A stretch of DNA of 64,000 nt from Tomocerus qinae. Lineage: Eukaryota > Arthropoda > Collembola > Entomobryomorpha > Tomoceridae. Numbering within the stretch: the first letter of the stretch is position 1; every line of letters starts with the position of its first letter. This document shows positions 49,801 through 62,300 of the stretch, piece by piece. The notes below the pieces were generated by a model. That model was not told where the DNA came from. It searched no databases and saw nothing but the letters and a program-made list of their open reading frames with translations. The translations under genes were made by a program, and so were the position numbers. Where the stretch lies: the NCBI GenBank assembly GCA_020055645.1, contig CM034546.1, positions 71,858,001 through 71,922,000 on the forward strand, read 5' to 3'.

Positions 49801-52800
49801 CGAATGATAAATCACGGGAATGAAAGACGTTTTTTAAACCCAACGTTCGAAGATAAGCTCTTTTTCGCTTACTGCCGGCCGTGACAATGATGTTGGCCCC
49901 AATTTGTTGAGCAATTTGTATAGCCACAAGCCCAACCCCTCCGGAAGCCACATGAATCAAAATTGTTTCGTTCATTTTTAACTTTCCTACGGTAATTAAA
50001 CAACTATAGGCGGTTAAAAAAACACTCGGTAGAGTAGAAGCCTCTGAAAATGTCATATATTTTGGTTTATGAAGGGTAAGGTCAGGGTTTACAACAACGT
50101 GACTAGCTATAGTACTGAAATAAGAAAGACCAAAAACTTCGTCCCCTATTTTGTACTTCTTTACTTCCTCTCCTACTTGAGATACAACTCCTGAAAAATC
50201 CGTTCCTACAGCGTTAAACTTTGTGTAAAACATATCTGGTTTTAAAATAACAAATATATCTCTGAAATTCAATGCAGTGGCACGAATAGTAACCTCCATT
50301 TCATTTGGATTTAATTGGCAAAATTTGAAGGACTTAAACGCCACATCGTCGATTTTCTTGGTTGAGGGAATAGTAATCTCAAAACTACCATTAGGCAAAT
50401 ATAACGGAGCCGATGGAAGTAATAAAGGAATAAACCGTAAAACCAAACGCTTATTATTTCTATAAGCTATAATGACGTCTGGTTCAGAAGTCCACATTTG
50501 GGAAAATATTTGGTTACTTTCAGTGAGAGGGTCACAACTGTCAGGGTCTAAATCCAGAATACTGCTTTGGATTTCCTGACGTTCACTATTACAACTCTTA
50601 ACTATTCCACAAATCGTAGCAGCAGATGGATGACCCTTACCCTGATCACCAATAAAGAACACCCCACGAGTAGCGACTATAAATTTGGTATTATTTCCGC
50701 TTTTTCCAGAAACACAAATGTATTTGCAGATATTCATTGTAGATTTTGCTAAATATTCTTGATCATTTGTTTCATCTAACCCTATTAGTGAGATATAACC
50801 TTTTACATCAAAAGTGGTATGACACGAAGACATAAACTTACCAATGTCCTCTTCGCTACCATAATCTAAACTTAAGTTACCATCAAGATGGCTTGCACTA
50901 TGCACTGTTAAAGCATTGATACCAGAATGCTTTATTGCAATATTTAATTCATTTGAAACTGCAGAATCCTTTCCAGAAAATATTATCCATAACGGAGATT
51001 TGATACCCGAAGAGGCAATACATTTCAGTGGTTTATACATATGATTTTCACATGTCGATTGAGCAACTAAAATGGTAAGAAGTTCTTCTTTATCGGAAAC
51101 ATTTTCCACAGAAGTAAATCCATTTTTCTGGAAAAGATGCCTCCATGTTTCCTCATCTACGCATGGATGATTTGGTCGAATATCATAATCTTTAAAGCAC
51201 CAGTACCCTTCCAATACTCCAAAAATCAAATCAATAAGTCTGATCGGTTTCAGCATTTCCAGCAATACGAAAATTCCAGATGGGGCTAAAAGCTGGCGGA
51301 CATTAATGACTGATGACTCTAAATATTGAGTTGCGTGAAGTACATTTGACGCCACAACTACATCGTAAGTGTGAGGAACGAATCCTTGTAGCTTAGGGTC
51401 CTTCTCGATATTTAACAGTTTATAATCCACTGCAGATATATGTTTGAATGATTTTTCTGCTTCTGTCAAAAAGTGTGGCGAAATATCAGTGAATGTATAT
51501 CGAAATTGTATTCCTTGTTTTTGAAGAGCATTTATAATTTTTTTGGTTGTAGCTCCGCTACCCGCTCCGACTTCTAATATTCGTACTATTGATCCCTTTT
51601 TCTTTTCACAAAAAAATAATTCTTGCAAATAAGCACTTATTCGTATATTAGCTTGTTTATAAGTTTGTCCTTCTGTGTAAATAATTAATGGATCTATATT
51701 TTTGTTTTCTTCGCCAAATAATAAATTAATTCCTGTAATTTTACCGGATAGGTAGTCACTTATTCCCTCACCACAATGTACAGCAACCGATTTTTCTACA
51801 AATGTAAAATCCTTTATAGCTGAAATTCGTTTGAAGGCATCAGATTTCAGAGCCATTACTTCGTTTTCCGATAACGGTAGCTTATGGATTACCCATTCAG
51901 AGTCACCATTTATGGCAGTGCTTAAAAATAGTGTAGCTTCTGCGATTGTCGTTAACCCAAGGTTTAAATAGTTCATGTACATAGGGTAAATTGCCAAATC
52001 AGACATAAGAGTTTCTGTTGTGAATTTATCACCCAATTTTGGTTTCCATCCGAGTTTGTACAACGCCAAAATAAAATAATATGGAATAATGTCTTTTGTA
52101 GTTATATTATTGCCTTCTGATATGGGAGAATAATATTTGGAACACTCTAGCATGTACTTGTTCAAATCCGGCAGAATGGTACTGACCGATTTTAGTCCTG
52201 ATAAATCTACTCTTGAATGAAATGGAGCATCTCTAGATCTCCACACTTCATTGAACATTGCAGGAAGTTGGTTTTTAATGCCAGTGATGACATTCATGAA
52301 AGAACCGATTGACGTCTTTACTAGTCTAACTCCTGACATGGACGCCATTAACATTCTATTATCGTCATATAAATTAATTATCCCGTTCTCCTTAGATCCG
52401 TGGACAAAAAAGTACTCAGAATTTGATTTCGATATCATCGAAAACTTTGAAATTCCTACGGGAAGATGTAAACCTGATTTATTGGTCTCTGTCATTAAAA
52501 CAAAAGACTGAATCATTGCATCGATGACAATTGGATGATAAACATACTCATTCATGTTGCCAGCCATTTTAGGAACGGGTATTTTAGTTAATATTTCATT
52601 TCCATCTTCCCACCGTTTAACAATGCTCTGGAATTTATCACCGAAGTATATTCCAAGTTCTGCAGTTACCTTGTAAAATTCTTCGGGAGATATCTCAGTG
52701 GAAATCTTAGATTGCATTACAGCAATTCGTTCTTCACTGATTTTGTGAATGTTTTCACTTGAATGTCCAACTAATGAAACATTTGCACTGGCAAAAAGTT

Positions 52801-55800
52801 TCCAACCTTTTTCGTCATTATAGCCGTTTAAATGTTTGTGTAGAAATACACTTATAAAATATGCATCTTCCTCCTTCACTTCCGATGCAACGACTTGGAT
52901 TTTATGTTGTTTATCATCTTCCAACTCCATTGGAGCTTCAACTACAAAATTTTCGACAAGTAACTGACTCTCTTGCTGTAAAGCATTAAATACAGCTTTC
53001 CCTGCAGCTAAAATGAGTTCTAAAAATCCTGCTCCTGGGAATACTATTACATTTGCAACTTGATGATCTCTCAAATAAGAGAAATCTTGTAAATCCAAAG
53101 TATTATAGAAAACATGTTCTTTAACTACGGCCAAAGAAACTTTTCGACCAAGCAATGGATGTAAGGGTTTCGAAATTGCTTCAGATTTTGAGTCAATCCA
53201 ATATTTTTGTCGTTGAAATGGATAATGAGGTAGGTCAATTTTTTGTCGGGGATAACAGGACTCCATTCTGTTCCAATTTACATCTATATCGTTTACATAC
53301 AACTTAGACAAGCTTCCAAGGACTGTAAGCCAATTATCTTCATTTTTTCGCATGGACGGCAGCCAAAGGCAATTCTGTTGTTTCTCCACAGATAAATTTA
53401 ACATTCCTAAAGCTAATAAAATTGGATGGGCCCCAATTTCAATGAAAACATTGCACCCTTGCTCACGGGACAATTTAATTCCTTTTGTAAAATCTACAGA
53501 ATATCGTGCATGGTTTTGCCAATATTCTGCTGTTATTGTTTCTACATCCAATATTTTCCCTGTGGACCCTGATATGTATTGGCAATTAGGAGGCTTATAA
53601 TTAATACTACTCGCCATTTGGCCAAATTTGCCAAGAATTCCTGCCATGGCTCGAGAATGAAATGCATGACTCGCTGCAAGCATTTGTGATTTTATATTAT
53701 TAGCTGTACAAAATTCGGAGAAAAGTTTTAAGGTGAAATCTTCACCAGCCACGACTATTTCCTCCGCGGAATTAATGACGGCAATATCAATCCATTTATC
53801 AGCAGAATTGCGCGCAGCAAATAATTCAATTAGATCTTCTACTTTTTCTTTTGAATTTCTAACTGCCAGCATTCTTCCATTAGGCAAACTATTAATTAGT
53901 TTTGCTCTTGCAGACACAAGAAGTAGAGCTTCTTGAAGTGTCATCACTCCAGAAGCTACCGAAGCAGCGAATTCTCCTACACTGTGGCCTAAAACACAAT
54001 CTGGTCTGATTCCAAAACTTTCCCACAACTTCAACAAACTGTACTCAATACAGAAAATTGATATTTGACTATGAATTGTTTCGTCGAGATTAATTTTGGA
54101 ATTTGATTCCCATAAGATATTTGCCATAGAAAACCCTAAATTATTTTTAATTATTTCATTACAGCAATTAAATGCATTTGCAAATATTGGACTCGTCTCG
54201 TAAAATTCCTTAGACATTCCTATATATTGAGATCCTTGCCCTGTAAAAAGAAAAGCAATTTTCGGTTTCTCTAGTAAAATCGGTTCAGATGGAAATGCTG
54301 GATGTTCTAACTTATTTCTCAATTCCTCTAAATTTTTAGCAATTGCAGTAAAACGATATTTCAAATGAGATCTACCTGTATTAGCAGTAAAACATATATT
54401 TTCAATTTGTGAGGAAGAATTTTTGTTACAGAATGTCGCATAACTAGCTACTAAATCTTTTAATGCGTTTTCAGATTTGGCAGAGAGTGTCAACATGTGA
54501 CATGGTCTTTGTTTCTTAGGCTCGACGACAACTTCATTTTGATTAATTTTGGACGGTTCTTCTAAAATAACATGAACATTTGTTCCACTAATACCAAATG
54601 AGCTAACACCAGCCATTCGTTTTCTTTCATTATTTCTGGGCCAAGAAATAGGATTTGTTGGAATTACAGCAGGAAGTGAATCTAAATTAATATTTGGATT
54701 TACTTTGTCCAAATTTCTATGGGGAGGAATAACTTCGTTTTCCATCGCCAAAATAACTTTTATTATTCCAGCCAATCCTGCTGCTGACTCTGTGTGACCA
54801 ATATTTGTTTTAACAGACCCTATGATAATTGGTTTCTCCCTGACTGCTTTATATCCTGCTGAGATAGCTGCAAATTCTATGGGATCGCCAATGGGAGTTC
54901 CTGTTCCGTGAGCTTCTATATAATCAACTTCCTCTGGTTTTACTCCGGACACTTTCAGAGCATCTCGAATTGCAATCTCCTGACAATATTTACTTGGAGT
55001 CCCAAAACTGGAAGTTGTTCCTTCATTGCTAATACCCGAACCTCTAATTATAGACAGAATTCTGTCTCCATCTCTAACTGCATCAGAATATCTTTTGAGT
55101 ACTAGAACAGCAATTCCTTCTGCCCTAGCGAATCCATCTGCCTTTTCATCGAACGTCTTGCAATGACCATCTTTAGCCAAAATGGATACATCACAGTGCG
55201 GGATATGAGCAATCAGTAAATTTGCTCCGGTGGTCAGAGCCAAGTTTGTTTCTCGTTTTCTTAAACTGTCACATGCTAAATGTAATGCGACCATGGAGGA
55301 AGAACAACCGGACTCTGTTGCCACATTTGGTCCATTTAGACCAAGAAAGTAAGAAACACGAGCCGAAGTGGCACTGAAAGCATTTCCGAGAATGACATGA
55401 TGAAAGTCTCGACCACTATTGGAAGATTCAGCCAGAATTCGCTCATACTCGTGAGTCCAAATGCCTGAAAAAACTCCCGTGTTACTTCCTTTCAACGTTT
55501 CTGGATTAATGGAGGCATTTTCCAAAGCCTCCCAAGCGACCTCTACCATTAATCTTTGCTGAGGATCCATAAACGCGGCTTCTCTGGGACTAATCCCAAA
55601 AAACTTTGCGTCAAATTCGTCAATCGGACATTTCAGAAATCCCGCTTTGATAGAAGTATAGCGCGGATCTTCACTGAAGCGTTGGGGAAGACGTTCCAAT
55701 GGAATTGAAGTTATTCCATCTGCTCCAGTCTTCATAAGGTCCCAGAATTCATTGATATTATTTGCTCCAGGAAATCGGCAACTTTGACCAATAATTGCAA

Positions 55801-55891
55801 TTGATTCGCTTTTATCAAGATGTTCCTTTTTGTCGACTTGTTTCAGTGTAGGAAAGAATTTCTCCAAATTCCTAGTATTAATTGTCTGCAT
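46845..55891 (-). CDS. Type I polyketide synthase PKS2 (KS-AT-DH-cMT-ER-KR-ACP-R)
   Basis: Three exons (55891-48844, 48775-48698, 48613-46845) give 2,964 residues. KS about 29-450: Cys196 in ESGCSSS, His328, His366. AT about 545-880: Ser637 in GHSVGE, His745 in HAFH, pointing to malonyl-CoA. DH about 910-1190: His943, Asp1124; the usual Gly in HxxxG is Asn. C-methyltransferase about 1300-1610, with VGAGSG at 1441-1446. Structural KR half about 1630-1820. ER about 1840-2160: LNFRDI, GGVGLVAIQ. KR about 2175-2380: TGGLGGIG, Lys2285, Ser2309, but His2322 instead of Tyr. ACP Ser2484. Terminal reductase about 2570-2950: GSTGHFG, Tyr2743 and Lys2747. Reaction inferred: iterative condensation of malonyl units with alpha-methylation and reduction, then NAD(P)H-dependent release. 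The ATG lies 7 nt behind a splice acceptor, so a noncoding 5' exon is likely. The product is unknown. By eye about nine of ten residues match PKS1. Confidence 0.93.
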
Positions 55892-56094
55892 TGTAACCTA
55901 AATTGGAACATATTTTTCGAAATGACTTCATATTACCATTTGAGAATTATATTTAAGCTTCTCAGCTTCATGGCCATAACAGGAGATACTTAAATATTCC
56001 GGAATCATATTAATAGCAATAAAACAATGAGGTTTTCTACTGAGTGTTAATCATTAAATGATTATTTTTTTTCAGCCATAATCTTTAGAATTAT

Positions 56095-59000
56095 TTACAA
56101 ATCTTTCTATTAACAAACCAGTGAAGTTGCATACCTCTCTTTTCACAATGCACGGAAAAACGTCCCTGGCAAAAATGTCAATCCAAAAATCACAGCAATC
56201 CTAAAAGCGTATATTTTTACATGGAAATTATCACTTATTGACAATATTTATAGCAGGTATCCCAATTTTAAAATATTCAAATCTCCAAGTTTCATACATT
56301 TATCTTTCCATCATTTTGCGGTTCTGCCAAGTCGTTTAAAAAATTCCACGGTTTGATGTCAATCAAGTTCCAAATTTTTGCCGCACGTGTCTCCAATCTT
56401 TTGAATTAAAGTAAATTCGCCTTAAATTAGTTTTTCGTTGTCAAAACTAATTTCGTCCGGCCACTCGGAAAATACAAAAAAATGTGCGTATGCTGTGGAA
56501 GCAATTTGTTGAGACAATGTTTTAAGAATTTTACAACTATCTTGGAATGGTAATTAAAAGATTTGTTCCCGACTCCCCGGTAGAATAATATTATTATTTT
56601 CATTTTTTTGAAAAATAATCATATTCTTATCATTTAGAAATGAATTTCTTCTGTCAGATAAGTGAAGTAATGGTAACCAAATATTTCAATAAAAATTTTT
56701 ACGTTTTATCATGAGATAAGGGCATTTGGGATTTTGGATTACCAGAAGCACCCCAGGCAGGACCGAGAATGGAGTCGTTTACTTTCATAAGGTCAAATAT
56801 TTTTCGACTAGCTGAATATAATATTTCAATTGTTATAATTAAAATTTAATGCCGATTTATTTAACTACTAGTGAACCCAGCTAAGGGGCAAATCTTGCAC
56901 TCAAGAGAAATTCAGCAGGCCACCCATCACAGCAATAAAAACAATTTCAAAAATATCCCATTATGTTAGGTTGTTATGTTAACTTTGTAAATACAAAGTA
57001 CATTTAAATTAATACACTTTTATTTTCTACAGTGGTTGGAAAAATTAGCTGCAGCCACAACTTCCTGATAAAAAGGAATTTCCTACACCAAAATAATAAC
57101 TGTAGATCGTAGCATCAAGTACAGGGAACAATGAAAGACTATTTTCGAATAAACTCCCACAAAGTTACCAAAATGTTCCTTTTTAAAATCGAAAAAATAC
57201 GATTTCCTCTAGGATTTTGGAAAAACGTTCAAATCCCATGAGTACAACTTACAATAAATATTTTTTAAGAATAAATTAGTGGCTCCTGGTGCTGTTATTT
57301 AATACTACAAAAAGATATCCCAACAGGCACAAAGGAATTAAGAGGGTAGTAAAAAAGTAAACCCAGCTCTATTAAAAAATGTTGAATAAGTTTATCGATA
57401 TTATAGCAGAATCAATTTGGATTAGAAGTTTTGAAATGCTATTTAATACGCACATTACGATCATTACAAAATGTTCCCTTCCGCTAATCATTTCCATTCG
57501 ATTCCCAGTCACCATTCAACCTTCTTATGTAAATTTCTATTATTATTTAGATGTTATAATAATAATATGAAACTACTCATAAAGGAATTGGGCTTGAACA
57601 TTTTGCTTTTTTGTTTTTAAGGAGCCTGTATATATTACGTGTGCAGTTGATGGGAGGAGGAGATACCCAAAAGTGTTGCAGTCAGCAGTTGCGTTACACA
57701 TGTGGGAGGGGGTTTTGCTTTATACCTACATGCTATTCAATGAACTTTGCAACCGGTAAAAAATTGAGTTGCATGCTGTTTGAATAAAAATTTTGAAATG
57801 AAATAAATTTTTTGGTATTAAAATAGCAAGTTATGAGTTAACTTACAGTTCCGAAGTACGTTCTTTGGAAATTTTCTTCACTATGCCCAAAGTCATGATT
57901 TCAATTTTTGACCCAAGTGGCTTAACTGAATCCCAGTTTGTACCAAACTTTTCGCCTGTGTAAAATTAAAACAATAAAATATAATGTTGTAAATGAAAAA
58001 AGGGCTTCAATTCAACATTTTGTCCAATTTCAAAAGTGTAGCATTTCATTATTGTTATGAATTATTTATTTTTGTCATGCATGACGACAAATTGCACTGC
58101 AAATTGACGTGCATTGGTCACAATCTATGACTTTATGTTAGGATCACTGTGCATAATGATTAAGCAATTCCGGAAGGCCAACATATAACAACTTAGCAAC
58201 GCAATACCTGCTTTTTAAATGGAGACACGAAGACAAAGTGGGCAATTATAGTGGGAATTTTTTCAAAAAAAAATACTAAAATGTCATACCATAGATAAAG
58301 GCCTTGTCTTTGACTTCCGAGACCATATTCCAGTAGACTTCATAAGATGGGTTTGAAATTAGCAGAGAATTTTCCTTAGAAGTGTCAACAATTCCTGAAG
58401 AATCTCCGAGATCAAATAATTCATCACAATTTTTGGCAACCTAAATATTTTATATAAAAAATCCATATATTTTTTAACTTCATTTATAAATTAGCGCTAA
58501 AGGCTTAATGTTTTATCCAAGGAATAAAGGTCGTGCACAGTTCTACAATACAATTTTATTCATTTACCAATAAATGTGGATAAATGAGAATGCACTTTTG
58601 ATACATGGTCAAGCTCCAAAGAAACATCCTCGCTTTTTCCAACGGAGAGAGTTGAGCTGAATTAAAGTCGTTTGGCAAGCAAAGAACGACATCAAACACA
58701 TCGGACAATACCAAACTATAGAATTGAACAACAAATGTTTATAAATAACTTGCTTCCATAATTTCCATCTAACACGCATTATTACAGTTTTTGCCCCGTG
58801 GCATAATAAATATAACAAACACACCGAAAACAATGTCCCTAAAGATCAAAATTTTGAACCAATATTAATATAAGTGTATCAAATATATATGCATACAAAA
58901 CATGGATGGACAAATCTTTGATTACACAAACAAAATCTCAACCTTTAAAATAAACGATTTCCAGTATCATCCTGACCTATAAGTGGCAGGGCATGAAAAA

Positions 59001-59977
59001 TGTTGCCTTTTTGAACTTTTTTGCCTTTTTCCTATTACATTAGCTACATGTGAAGCTGAATTATAAATAAATTTGAGGTTGTTACAAACCTCCTTTTTAC
59101 ATGACAAAATAATTTTGCCATTTTCAACGACTTTTATACCGTATAATATAAATTGCAATTTATTTCATTTAAATTAAAATAACCGCAAAGGCAAACCTTT
59201 TTGCTGATTTTGCTTGGCGACCAATAATGCATAAAGCAAATTTTTTGCCTTTACCATGCCCTATATAGTGGCTTGGTTATTTTAACTACAATGTATCTGG
59301 AAACTCTCACCAAACAGCATAGAAAAACCATGAGATTTTACGAAGGACCTTATTAGCTTTGTCTAGTTAAGTTTATAGATAGTATTGTTAAAAATACATT
59401 TAGGCACTTACGAAAGAGATTCAGACACATCTTCGGATATCAGGACAACAATGTTGGCCGATGTGACTACCCGTCGAAGAGAGGCGGCCAAGACCATGGA
59501 TTGTAGACAGGTCTCCTCATCGTAGGCCACCGTCACCCACGCAAACTGATCAACTGGAATTAATAGCAAAATAAGAGCAACAATATTATTATAATTTAAT
59601 ATTTTGTGGACACAATTTTATTGTTTTATTTAACGAACGAACAAATAATTATTGTTTTATTATTAAATGTATCATTTTTTGATTGGTTTCAATATAATCA
59701 CATTATGTACATGTGAAATCAAAGTAACCTCATTGTCGAGACTTAATGCTGAAAAGTTTCAATTTTTAAAATTAATTATAGATGAGACGGACGGAACTGG
59801 CCAGTTATCACTAATCCCACTAATTTACATTGCCTGGTACGGATATATGCTGAATTATTACGATTCGTTTGTGTCAATGTGGTTAGGTTAGGTTATGCAA
59901 ATCAGGGACTTGCCGTTGAAACAAGACAGACCTAAGGTACTTGTCGGAATAGAATATTATTAATGCTTACCTGGCAT
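56095..59977 (-). CDS. Glycogenin-derived GT8-like protein, copy 2 (probable pseudoenzyme)
   Basis: Six exons: 59977-59971, 59553-59412, 58715-58568, 58440-58290, 57955-57847 and 56200-56095. Exon lengths match copy 1 except the last; 220 residues in all. The glycogenin-like half is intact. The DxD position reads YPH (95-97), so this copy also lacks the metal-binding acid pair. A one-base deletion in the last exon relative to copy 1 moves the frame and gives a longer C-terminus (after LTFLPG). The hydrophobic IAVIFGLTFLP stretch remains. The stop is about 200 bp from the PKS2 exon. The open frame across all six exons in both copies argues for selection on the protein despite the lost active site. 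Confidence 0.75.
56865..57725. mobile_element. Dispersed element in the last intron of GT8-like copy 2
   Basis: It matches the core of the foldback element at about 17,560-18,480 (shared ACTAGTGAACCCAGCTAA and TTACGTGTGCAGTTGATGGG), but without the tandem arms. The same intron of copy 1 has no such insert near 32,300-32,400. Confidence 0.65.
58988..59261. mobile_element. Possible hAT-like MITE
   Basis: AGGGCATG and CATGCCCT lie at the two ends, with TTTTTGCCTTTTT-type interior sequence. Flanks TATAAGTGGC and TATATAGTGGC look like a slightly changed target duplication. An open frame inside (58967-59158) is not a gene. Confidence 0.45.
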
Positions 59978-61709
59978 GGTTAAAAGTTCGTGAAAAATTC
60001 CTGTATAAAAAACAAAATTGACTAATTGCAATAATATAGCTCTTTTTCGTTTCAACAATATTTTAAATTATTTGCTACTGAACGAGACTGAAATAGATTA
60101 ACTAGATATTTCACTATTTATGCATTTTTGCCAGCCTTCCTTATTATCGTACAATGTTATTAAAACAACAGTAATATTTTATCTTAGCAGGCTATTGTCT
60201 AGCCACTGTAATGTTTGAAGGTTATTTTTCAGCCATATTCAAATGTAACAATGCAAGGTAAGTTAGCACTTCAGATGTACAAATCTTATGAAAATAAGTA
60301 GTCCTGTTTTATTATAAGCATAAATATAAGAATTAACTTCTGTTTAGTGGGAAGAAAAACAAATTAATTTCAGGCAATTTTATTGTTACAGAAAATGCAT
60401 TAAGCATGATCATGCCCTTTTATGCAAAAATGGTCTTACAATGTCTCTTGCATAGAAAATTAATTGTCAGAAATTAGTTTAGGAATTACTCAGTCAATTA
60501 TAATGTTTTCAACAATGTACCCCAAAGCATGCCTTCGTAAGTATATTTTTTTACATGAAGGTACGCGTTTTGGAGTACTTGCATGAAAACGTTAATTGCG
60601 GTTTTAATTGGTCATTGTTCGATGAGTGCATGAGTATTACTCTACTTAAGGTCACATAATATATTTCAAGGTCTAAACAGTCTATCGGTATAAAGTATAC
60701 CCATTCCAAGAATTATTTGCTTGCCATACTAAGCGATCTCCCATTCTAACATTTTGGGCGCGTGGTCATCAAGTTTGTAAATTCCTACTGTATGACTCTT
60801 TCACACATATTTCATAGCTTTGCTTTCACTCATGCCGAATCGACTAGGGAAAATGGAAATCAGTTAGAGTGTGCTTCCTCACTCAAAGGATTAGTCCTGG
60901 CAGCAAATCAATTTATAGCCCAATCAAGGAAGATAGATATAGGTAATAGGTTAATCTGGAATAATAATAGTGTGGATGGGACGAGGACAGTAGCGGAGCT
61001 GCAGCAGCGACATTTCCAAATACAATTAAAACCTGTCAGTCGACAGGAGAATTAATTGGCGCCTCCTACTTTATAATATCTATCTCATTGACTCACATTA
61101 CCAATACCATTAACTCCCGCTCAGAATATTTGGACCAAAAAATCTCCTACTATAACCCTAGATTTTAGATGGCTTAGCCATGGGTTGAGCCCAATGCTAA
61201 AATGCAAATGTACCCCTCCGTTTAACCTGGTACTGACCTTTGACCTATGATGTGGCTTTCCTCATAGTTAACGGATCTTATTGTGTTTCATTCTTAATTG
61301 TGCCCCTTAATCTTAACTAAATCTACCCTTAGGCAGAAATGGAAAAAATATATTACATTGTTGTGTTGAATACAGGTGTGGATATGCTATATAAATTATA
61401 ACTATAAGGGGCAAAAACTGGTAGTCTATTCTTCTTCTAAAACTTCTAGTCTATTCTGACAAGACATCAGCAGACCGCAATGACTGCCAATGGCAATTTG
61501 GCAATATATAGATTGGAGTTACAGTGGAGAATTATTATTTTTCATAACAATGTATTTTCTCTTGGAGATTTACGCATGCAAATAAATTTCAATACTTTAG
61601 TATACATCGTTAATGACAATAAAAAATGACTTTCTTTCGGTATTATTTAAACTGTAACAAACTGCATTTATCCAAAAGAAATACTCCTTCAAAAATAAGT
61701 TTCACTTAC

Positions 61710-61716
61710 CAGGCAT
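61710..61716 (-). other. Alternative first coding exon of GT8-like copy 2
   Basis: ATGCCTG before a GTAAGT donor. The phase matches the exon at 59553, as does the proximal start (ATGCCAG at 59977-59971). Confidence 0.5.
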
Positions 61717-61872
61717 TTTAGCGATTTCTTGAAAAGATCTCCGTTCGGAAATAACAATTGCCAAACTCCAGAAGTTTTATTAAGAAGGTAGGTAGGTTAA
61801 TTTATATTTCTCTCGTTATAGCCTTAAACTGGACTGGAATTGATCGTCAAAATTAATTGCCTGTTATTTGCC

Positions 61873-61879
61873 TTATATA
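61873..61879 (-). promoter_or_regulatory. TATA box upstream of GT8-like copy 2, distal start exon
   Basis: CTATATAAGG on the minus strand, about 160 bp upstream of the ATG at 61716, conserved with 39948-39954. Confidence 0.5.
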
Positions 61880-62300
61880 GTAGATTAGTGCGGAAAATCC
61901 TGATTTCAAACGATACGCAAAAATAGTATAGGTAGGTCAGTTCAAAATGCTGATATTAACTCAGAAGTTACGTGGGCTTTACAAGCTGGGAAAATAATTT
62001 CTTTTTTAAGTACTATTTCAATGAGAACCTAATCTCAGAATCTAAGTGGCAATGCAACACGATATTTTTATCTTATACGTCTTTTTAATTAATGTTGCTG
62101 GCCGTGACTTGCGTTCGTCATAGGAAAAATAATTAATATTATTAGCACATGGCAGGAAAAAGATGCATGTTAGGTGAAAATACAATTTATTATTGAAGAC
62201 ATGAAATGAAACTATGATTCTCCATTTATTTTTTGTGTGGAACCAGAAAGTGCCGTGGCTAAATTCATTTATAAAAGGGTAAAATAGAGTAAACGATATA

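Larger units (their letters stand above)
41565..62300. repeat. Segmental duplication, unit 2 (GT8-like gene + PKS2)
   Basis: Colinear counterpart of 15.5-40.4 kb. The unit is shorter because its introns carry fewer insertions. The upstream flank of the distal start exon matches to about 62.3 kb. Confidence 0.85.

Noticed and set aside
55897..56200. Direct protein fusion of the GT8-like gene to PKS2
   Set aside because: In copy 2 the last GT8 exon meets a stop in the PKS frame, and the GT8 frame stops before the PKS exon.
60762..61055. 97-codon plus-strand open frame
   Set aside because: No domain, no splice support and no counterpart at the matching place in unit 1.
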